From contig CAJNAR010000007.1 in the NCBI GenBank assembly GCA_905220665.1, positions 363,780 to 427,779 of the forward strand: 64,000 nucleotides of DNA, given 5' to 3'. The notes beneath the pieces are model-generated. The model made no database searches. It had not been told where the DNA came from and saw only the letters and a list, made by a program, of their open reading frames with translations. This DNA comes from Albugo candida (lineage: Eukaryota > Oomycota > Peronosporomycetes > Albuginales > Albuginaceae). This document shows positions 55,244 to 64,000 of this stretch, piece by piece. Numbering within the stretch: the stretch's first letter is position 1; every line of letters begins with the position of its first letter. Position numbers and translations under genes: made by a program.

Positions 55244-55711
55244 TATTGAAGCTGATGTCCCCCCAGCCAGTTTGGATCACATCATCCGTTACAAATTGCA
55301 CCAACTGGACACTAATTAATGGCTGTACCCGTCCAGTACTCATGACTTCGACTAACTACTCAAGTGACACCAAGAAACTTCTACATTTAGTATATATTAC
55401 TTTCCGCATTTTTCTCAACACCGATAATCCATCCATGGAAGGTGCACAGAATAAACTCGGATCTTCATTACCACCAGTTTTCATCCACTCTGGAAATCAG
55501 AATTACATACTTTGATCATTATAAATCATGTGCGAAGTTTTTTGCGCAAACATTCGATAACACGAAACGTGTTCTTGCGAAGGAATCTTTCATTCAACAT
55601 AACTGCAGAAGCGAAATCTCACCTATGTATTATTATTCATGTGCCTGTAGTGGTGTATCATGATCTGTGGGGATTTAAATCATAATTGGCGAACGAAAGC
55701 ATCTAATTAAT
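55244..55711. other. possible Copia-A LTR remnant; no gene
   Basis: It follows the probable Copia-A polypurine tract, so it may contain that element's 3' LTR. I found no second copy in the window to confirm this. The 99-codon frame at 55216-55515 has no known motif. Confidence 0.35.
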
Positions 55712-58700
55712 GGTATTTTGGTACCTCAGCCATAGCTCTCATTTGCCTTGTGCCTACACACGAATGGGCAACACAATATTGTAGTTGTATCTGTATAATT
55801 CTACCAGTTACTCCAATTTTCCATTTTCGAACTTCCCAGCGAAATCAGACTTCGGGAATGCTCTAAATCGTAGATTTAGCACATAAACTTCCTTATTTAT
55901 AACGTTTTCGACACATTGCGGTAGATGAACAGGAAATAGTTTCTATTGGTGTGTAAGATCGAAACAGCCTCGTAGCACTTTTTCTGTCACGGAATGTTGG
56001 CGCTAGCCCATGTCGATTCTAACTCATGAAAAGAAAACATAACCCATACGAAAACATAATTGAATATGATGTCTGCTGTAGTTTACCAAAATCGCAAAAC
56101 GTGAAATCATGCTACGGCAAACAAATCCGAGCGCTTCTCAGTATTTTACATGGTAGAGTCACTTTGTAGATACAGTGCAAAATGAGAACTCTTTTTGATC
56201 ATCCAAGTCCGGTTCGAAGGCAAGACAAATATTCCAACAAAGTGAGAAAACCTAGAGAAAAACCAACATTTGATGCTTCTTTTTGTCTCCAAGCATCAAA
56301 TACGTATCAAAAATCATGTGATGGATGGTGATTTGATACCTCAGGCATAGCTCTGATTTGCTTTGTGCCTGCCTGCACAGGACCGGGGTAACAACCTTTG
56401 TAGTTGTATCTGACTAATTGTACCAGTTACTTGCATTTCTCATTTTCGAGCTTTTCAGCGAAATCGGTTTTCGGGAATGCTCTAAATCGTAGATTTAGGA
56501 CATAAACTTCCTTATTTTTATAGTTTCCGACACATTGCGGTAGACCAACAAAAAATAGTTTCTATTGGTGTGTAAGATCGAAACAGCCTCATAGCACTTT
56601 TTTTGTCACGGAATGTTGACTCTAGCCCATGTCGATTCTAGCTTATCAAAAGAAAACATAACTAATACCAAAACATAATTGAATATGATGTCTGCTGTAG
56701 TTTACCAAAATCGCAAAACGTGACATCATGCTACGGCAAACAAATCCGAGCGCTGCTCAGTATTTTACATGGTAGAGTCACTTTGACGATACAGTGCAAA
56801 ATGAGAACTCTTTTTGATCATTAAAGTCCGGTTCGAACGCAAGACAAATATTCCATCAAAGTGAGAAAGCCTACAGAAAAACCAATATTTGATGCTTCGT
56901 GCTGTCTCCGAGCATCAAATACGTATTAAATCATGTGATGGATGGTGATTTGATACTTCAGCCATAGCTCTCATTTGCTTTGTGCCTGCCTGCACAGGAC
57001 CGGGGTAACAACCTTTGGAGTTGTAACTGTATGATTGTACCAGTTACTTGCATTTCTCATTTTCGAACTTTTTATCGAAATCGGACTTCGGGAATGCTCT
57101 AAAGCGTAGATTTAGGACATAAACTTCCTTATTTTTATAGTTTCCGACACATTGCGGTAGATGAACAGGAAATAGTTTCTATTGGTGTGTAAGATCGAAA
57201 CAGCCTCGTAGCACTTTTTTTGTCACGGAATGTTGCCGCTAGCCCATGTCGATTCTAACTCATGAAAAGAAAACATAACCCATACGAAAACATAATTGAA
57301 TATGTGTCTGCTGTAGTTTACCAAAATCGCAGAATGTGACATCATGCTACGGCAAACAAATCCGAGCGCTTCTCAGTATTTTACATGGTAGAGTCACTTT
57401 GTAGATACAGTGCAAAATGAGAACTCTTTTTGATCATCCAAGTCCGGTTCGAAGGCAAGACAAATATTCCATCAAAGTGAGAAAGCCTACAGAAAACCAA
57501 TATTTGATGCTTCTTTTTGTCTCCAAGCATCAAATACGTATTAAATCATGTGATGGATGGTGATTTGGTACCTCAGCCATAGCTCTCATTTGCTTTGTGC
57601 CTGCCTGCACAGGACCGGGGTAACAACCTTTGGAGTTGTAACTGTATGATTGTACCAGTTACTTGCATTTCTCATTTTCGAACTTTTTATCGAAATCGGA
57701 CTTCGGGAATGCTCTAAATCGTAGATTTAGGACATAAACTTCCTTATTTTTATAGTTTCCGACACATTGCGGTAGACGAACAGGAAATAGTTTCTATTGG
57801 TGTGTATGATCGAAACAGCCTCGTAGCACTTTTTTTGTCACGGAATGTTGGCGCTAGCCCATGTCGATTCTAACTCATGAAAAGAAAACATAACCCATAC
57901 GAAAACATAATTGAATATGATGTCTGCTGTAGTTTACCAAAATCGCAAAACGTGACATCATGCTCCAGCAAACAAATCCGAGCGCTTCTCAGTATTTTAC
58001 ATTGTAGAGTCACTTTGTAGATACAGTGCAAAATGAGAACTCTTTTTGATCATCCAAGTCCGGTTCGAAGGCAAGACAAATATTCCATCAAAGTGAGAAA
58101 GCCTACAGAAAAACCAATATTTGATGCTTCATGCTGTCTCCGAGCATCAAATACGTATTAAATCATGTGATGGATGGTGATTTGGTACCTCAGCCATAGC
58201 TCTCATTTGCTTTGTGCCTGCCTGCACAGGACCGGGGTAACAACCTTTGTAGTGGTATCTGACTAATTGTACCAGTTTCTTGCATTTCTCATTTTCGAGC
58301 TTTTCAGCGAAATCGGTTTTCGGGAATGCTCTAAATCGTAGATTAAGGACAAAAACTTTCTTATTTTTATAGTTTCCGACACATTGCTGTAGACGAACAG
58401 GAAATAGTTTCTATTGGTGTGTATGATCGAAACAGCCTCTTAGCACTGTTTTTTGCCCGATATGTTGGCCCTAGCCCATGTCGATTCTAGCTTATCAAAA
58501 GAAAACATAACCCATACGAAAACATAATTGAATATGATGTCTGCTGTAGTTTACCAAAATCGCAAAACGTGACATCATGCTACGGCAAACAAATCCGAGC
58601 GCTTCTCAGTATTTTACATGGTAGAGTCACTTTGACGATACAGTGCAAAATGAGAACTCTTTTTGATCATCCAAGTCCGGTTCGAAGGCAAGACAAATAT

Positions 58701-61700
58701 TCCAACAAAGTGAGAAAACCTAGAGAAAAACCAACATTTGATGCTTCTTTTTGTCTCCAAGCATCAAATACGTATCAAAAATCATGTGATGGATGGTGAT
58801 TTGATACCTCAGGCATAGCTCTGATTTGCTTTGTGCCTGCCTGCACAGGACCGGGGTAACAACCTTTGTAGTTGTATCTGACTAATTGTACCAGGTACTT
58901 GCATTTCTCATTTTCGAGCTTTTCAGCGAAATCGGTTTTCGGGAATGCTCTAAATCGTAGATTTAGGACATAAACTTCCTTATTTTTATAGTTTCCGACA
59001 CATTGCGGTAGACCAACAAAAAATAGTTTCTATTGGTGTGTAAGATCGAAACAGCCTCATAGCACTTTTTTTGTCACGGAATGTTGACTCTAGCCCATGT
59101 CGATTCTAGCTTATCAAAAGAAAACATAACTAATACCAAAACATAATTGAATATGATGTCTGCTGTAGTTTACCAAAATCGCAAAACGTGAAATCATGCT
59201 ACGGCAAACAAATCCGAGCGCTGCTCAGTATTTTACATGGTAGAGTCACTTTGACGATACAGTGCAAAATGAGAACTCTTTTTGATCATTAAAGTCCGGT
59301 TCGAACGCAAGACAAATATTCCATCAAAGTGAGAAAGCCTACAGAAAAACCAATATTTGATGCTTCGTGCTGTCTCCGAGCATCAAATACGTATTAAATC
59401 ATGTGATGGATGGTGATTTGATACCTCAGCCATAGCTCTCATTTGCTTTGTGCCTGCCTGCACAGGACCGGGGTAACAACCTTTGGAGTTGTAACTGTAT
59501 GATTGTACCAGTTACTTGCATTTCTCATTTTCGAACTTTTTATCGAAATCGGACTTCGGGAATGCTCTAAAGCGTAGATTTAGGACATAAACTTCCTTAT
59601 TTTTATAGTTTCCGACACATTGCGGTAGATGAACAGGAAATAGTTTCTATTGGTGTGTAAGATCGAAACAGCCTCGTAGCACTTTTTTTGTCACGGAATG
59701 TTGCCGCTAGCCCATGTCGATTCTAACTCATGAAAAGAAAACATAACCCATACGAAAACATAATTGAATATGTGTCTGCTGTAGTTTACCAAAATCGCAG
59801 AATGTGACATCATGCTACGGCAAACAAATCCGAGCGCTTCTCAGTATTTTACATGGTAGAGTCACTTTGTAGATACAGTGCAAAATGAGAACTCTTTTTG
59901 ATCATCCAAGTCCGGTTCGAAGGCAAGACAAATATTCCATCAAAGTGAGAAAGCCTACAGAAAACCAATATTTGATGCTTCTTTTTGTCTCCAAGCATCA
60001 AATACGTATTAAATCATGTGATGGATGGTGATTTGGTACCTCAGCCATAGCTCTCATTTGCTTTGTGCCTGCCTGCACAGGACCGGGGTAACAACCTTTG
60101 GAGTTGTAACTGTATGATTGTACCAGTTACTTGCATTTCTCATTTTCGAACTTTTTATCGAAATCGGACTTCGGGAATGCTCTAAAGCGTAGATTTAGGA
60201 CATAAACTTCCTTATTTTTATAGTTTCCGACACATTGCGGTAGATGAACAGGAAATAGTTTCTATTGGTGTGTAAGATCGAAACAGCCTCGTAGCACTTT
60301 TTTTGTCACGGAATGTTGCCGCTAGCCCATGTCGATTCTAACTCATGAAAAGAAAACATAACCCATACGAAAACATAATTGAATATGTGTCTGCTGTAGT
60401 TTACCAAAATCGCAGAATGTGACATCATGCTACGGCAAACAAATCCGAGCGCTTCTCAGTATTTTACATGGTAGAGTCACTTTGTAGATACAGTGCAAAA
60501 TGAGAACTCTTTTTGATCATCCAAGTCCGGTTCGAAGGCAAGACAAATATTCCATCAAAGTGAGAAAGCCTACAGAAAACCAATATTTGATGCTTCTTTT
60601 TGTCTCCAAGCATCAAATACGTATTAAATCATGTGATGGATGGTGATTTGGTACCTCAGCCATAGCTCTCATTTGCTTTGTGCCTGCCTGCACAGGACCG
60701 GGGTAACAACCTTTGGAGTTGTAACTGTATGATTGTACCAGTTACTTGCATTTCTCATTTTCGAACTTTTTATCGAAATCGGACTTCGGGAATGCTCTAA
60801 ATCGTAGATTTAGGACATAAACTTCCTTATTTTTATAGTTTCCGACACATTGCGGTAGACGAACAGGAAATAGTTTCTATTGGTGTGTATGATCGAAACA
60901 GCCTCGTAGCACTTTTTTTGTCACGGAATGTTGGCGCTAGCCCATGTCGATTCTAACTCATGAAAAGAAAACATAACCCATACGAAAACATAATTGAATA
61001 TGTGTCTGCTGTGGTTTGCCAAAATCGCAAAACGTGACATCATGCTCCAGCAAACAAATCCGAGCGCTTCTCAGTATTTTACATTGTAGAGTCACTTTGT
61101 AGATACAGTGCAAAATGAGAACTCTTTTTGATCATCAAAGTCCGGTTCGAAGGCAAGACAAATATTCCATCAAAGTGAGAAAGCCTACAGAAAAACCAAT
61201 ATTTGATGCTTCATGCTGTCTCCGAGCATCAAATACGTATTAAATCATGTGATGGATGGTGATTTGGTACCTCAGCCATAGCTCTCATTTGCTTTGTGCC
61301 TGCCTGCACAGGACCGGGGTAACAACCTTTGTAGTGGTATCTGACTAATTGTACCAGTTTCTTGCATTTCTCATTTTCGAGCTTTTCAGCGAAATCGGTT
61401 TTCGGGAATGCTCTAAATCGTAGATTAAGGACAAAAACTTTCTTATTTTTATAGTTTCCGACACATTGCGGTAGACGAACAGGAAATAGTTTCTATTGGT
61501 GTGTATGATCGAAACAGCCTCTTAGCACTGTGTTTTTTGCACGATATGTTGGCCCTAGCCCATGTCGATTCTAGCTTATCAAAAGAAAACATAACCCATA
61601 CGAAAACATAATTGAATATGTGTCTGCTGTAGTTTACCAAAATCGCAAAACGTGACATCATGCTACGGCAAACAAATCCGAGCGCTTCTCAGTATTTTAC

Positions 61701-64000
61701 ATGGTAGAGTCACTTTGACGATACAGTGCAAAATGAGAACTCTTTTTGATCATCCAAGTCCGGTTCGAAGGCAAGACAAATATTCCATCAAAGTGAGAAA
61801 GCCTACAGAAAAACCAATATTTGATGCTTCGTGCTGTCTCCGAGCATCAAATACGTAATAAATCATGTGATGGATGGTGATTTGATACCTCAGGCATAGC
61901 TCCCATTTGCTTTGTGCCTGCCTGCACAGGACCGGAGTAACAACCTTTGTAGTTGTATCTGACTAATTGTACCAGTTTCTTGCATTTCTCATTTTCGAGC
62001 TTTTTATCGAAATCGGACTTCGGGAATGCTCTAAATCGTAGATTAAGGACAAAAACTTTCTTATTTTTATAGTTTCCGACACATTGCGGTAGACGAACAG
62101 GAAATAGTTTCTATTGGTGTGTAAGATCGAAACAGCCTCGTAGCACTTTTTTGTCACGGAATGTTGGCGCTAGCCCATGTCGATTCTAACTCATGAAAAG
62201 AAAACATAACCCATACGAAAACATAATTGAATATGATGTCTGCTGTGTTTACCAAAATCGCAAAACGTGACATCATGCTACGGCAAACAAATCCGAGCGC
62301 TTCTCAGTATTTTACATGGTAGAGTCACTTTGGCGATACAGTGCAAAATGAGAACTCTTTTTGATCATCAAAGTCCGGTTCGAAGGCAAGACAAATATTC
62401 CATCAAAGTGAGAAAGCCTACAGAAAAACCAATATTTGATGCTTCGTGCTGTCTCCGAGCATCAAATACGTATTAAATCATGTGATGGATGGTGATTTGA
62501 TACCTCAGGCATAGCTCTCATTTGCTTTGTGCCTGCCTGCACAGGACCGGGGTAACAACCTTTGTAGTTGTATGTGACTAATTGTACCAGTTTGTTGCAT
62601 TTCTCATCTTCGAGCTTTTCAGCGAAATCGATTTTCGGGAATGCTCTAAATCGAAGATTTAGGACAAAAACTTTCTTATTTTTATAGTTTCCGACACATT
62701 GCTGTAGACGAACAGGAAATAGTTTCTATTGGTGTGTAAGATCGAAACAGCCTCGTAGCACTTTTTTTGTCACGGAATGTTGACCCTAGCCCATGTCGAT
62801 TCTAGCTTATCAAAAGAAAACATAACCCATACGAAAACATAATTGAATATGATGTCTGCTGTAGTTTACCAAAATCGCAAAACGTGACATCATGCTACGG
62901 CAAACAAATCCGAGCGCTTCTCAGTATTTTACATGGTAGAGTCACTTTGTAGATACAGTGCAAAATGAGAACTCTTTTTGATCATCCAAGTCCGGTTCGA
63001 AGGCAAGACAAATATTCCATCAAAGTGAGAAAGCCTACAGAAAAACCAATATTTGATGCTTCATGCTGTCTCCGAGCATCAAATACGTATGGATGGTGAT
63101 TTGATACCTCAGGCATAGCTCCCATTTGCTTTGTGCCTACCTGCACAGGACCGGGGTAACAACCTTTGTAGTTGTATGTGACTAATTGTACCAGTTTGTT
63201 GCATTTCTCATCTTCGAGCTTTTCAGCGAAATCGATTTTCGGGAATGCTCTAAATCGAAGATTTAGGACAAAAACTTTCTTATTTTTATAGTTTCCGACA
63301 CATTGCTGTAGACGAACAGGAAATAGTTTCTATTGGTGTGTATGATCGAAACAGCCTCGTAGCACTTTTTTTGTCACGGAATGTTGACCCTAGCCCATGT
63401 CGATTCTAGCTTATCAAAAGAAAACATAATCCATACGAAAACATAATTGAATATGATGTCTGCTGTAGTTTACCAAAATCGCAAAACGTGACATCATGCT
63501 ACGGCAAACAAATCCGAGCGCTTCTCAGTATTTTACATGGTAGAGTCACTTTAACGATACAGTGCAAAATGAGAACTCTTTTTGATCATCAAGTCCGGTT
63601 CGAAGGCAAGACAAATATTCCATCAAAGTGAGAAAGCCTACAGAAAACCAATATTTGATGCTTCATGCTGTCTCCGAGCATCAAATACGTAATAAATCAT
63701 GTGATGGATGGTGATTTGATACCTCAGGCATAGCTCCCATTTGCTTTGTGCCTGCCTGCACAGGACCGGAGTAACAACCTTTGTAGTTGTATCTGACTAA
63801 TTGTACCAGTTACTTGCATTTCTCATTTTCGAGCTTTTTATCGAAATCGGACTTCGGGAATGCTCTAAATCGTAGATTAAGGACAAAACTTTCTTATTTT
63901 TATAGTTTCCGACACATTGCGGTAGACGAACAGGAAATAGTTTCTATTGGTGTGTAAGATCGAACCAGCCTCGTAGCACTTTTTTTGTCACGGAATGTTT
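55712..64000. repeat. satellite array, ~616-bp monomer, at least 13 copies
   Basis: Phrases such as GGATGGTGATTTGATACCTC, TGCACAGGACCGGGGTAACA, CTAAATCGTAGATTTAGGAC and GGCAAACAAATCCGAGCG recur every 601-618 bp from about 55712 to the window end. The first monomer is the most diverged and the array is cut by the window edge. Monomers fall into types. The block from about 56331 recurs 2468 bp later from 58799 with almost no change. Open frames such as the repeated 60-76 codon frame starting MTSCYGKQIRALLS arise from the repeat and have no sign of selection. Confidence 0.95.

Noticed and set aside
55712..64000. Repeated 60-76 codon frames in the satellite as a gene family
   Set aside because: The frames appear because the monomer repeats. 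Most monomers break them with a TAG (TTTGTAGATAC), and no motif or start context supports translation.

Overview
This is a eukaryotic window, AT-rich overall, with two large, nearly intron-free housekeeping genes set in decayed, transposon-rich DNA. The best lineage clue is a 5S rRNA-derived stretch at about 34316-34423. As far as I can recall, it reads like oomycete 5S rRNA. Together with very short introns (47-55 nt), oomycete-style LINEs and low GC, this suggests an oomycete of the Albugo (white rust) type. The genus is inference; the sequence alone does not prove it.

Layout. (1) 1961-9901: a host gene for a predicted secreted protein (minus strand) is split by a 6.9 kb degenerate LINE (LINE-A, 2319-9202). 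A 14-bp target-site duplication sits on both sides and the host frame resumes across it. LINE-A carries a minisatellite in its 5' UTR. (2) 9.9-15.3 kb: mostly featureless, with a three-copy tandem repeat (10229-10790) and a decayed coding remnant near 14.3-14.6 kb. (3) 15361-18486 (+): an importin-11-like karyopherin. (4) 22403-28464 (-): a Nup214/Nup159-like FG nucleoporin of 1968 residues in four exons, including one GC-AG intron. It is convergent with the importin gene, so a transport receptor and a pore component sit side by side. (5) 32019-37295: a decayed Ty3/Gypsy element with both LTRs, a perfect 5-bp target duplication (GGCTG), a primer-binding site, a polypurine tract, and a 5S rRNA-derived insert inside pol. 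(6) 38.8-41.1 kb: a Copia remnant (minus). (7) 41.3-55.2 kb: a nested complex. A plus-strand Copia is cut between RT and RNase H by a minus-strand Copia with its own LTRs. That element's integrase is cut by a stretch holding possible host exons plus a nearly intact LINE (LINE-B, ORF1 and ORF2 both long and open) and a 5'-truncated LINE-B copy. The LINE units are separated by three copies of one target sequence. (8) 55.7-64.0 kb: a satellite array of about 616-bp monomers with a tetrameric higher-order arrangement and a conserved hairpin. It runs off the window end.

Only the importin and nucleoporin genes look like functional host genes. They act in the same process: karyopherins carry cargo through the nuclear pore by binding FG repeats such as those at the nucleoporin's C-terminus. 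LINE-B is the only transposon with long intact frames and could be recently active. Everything else is decaying mobile DNA or satellite.
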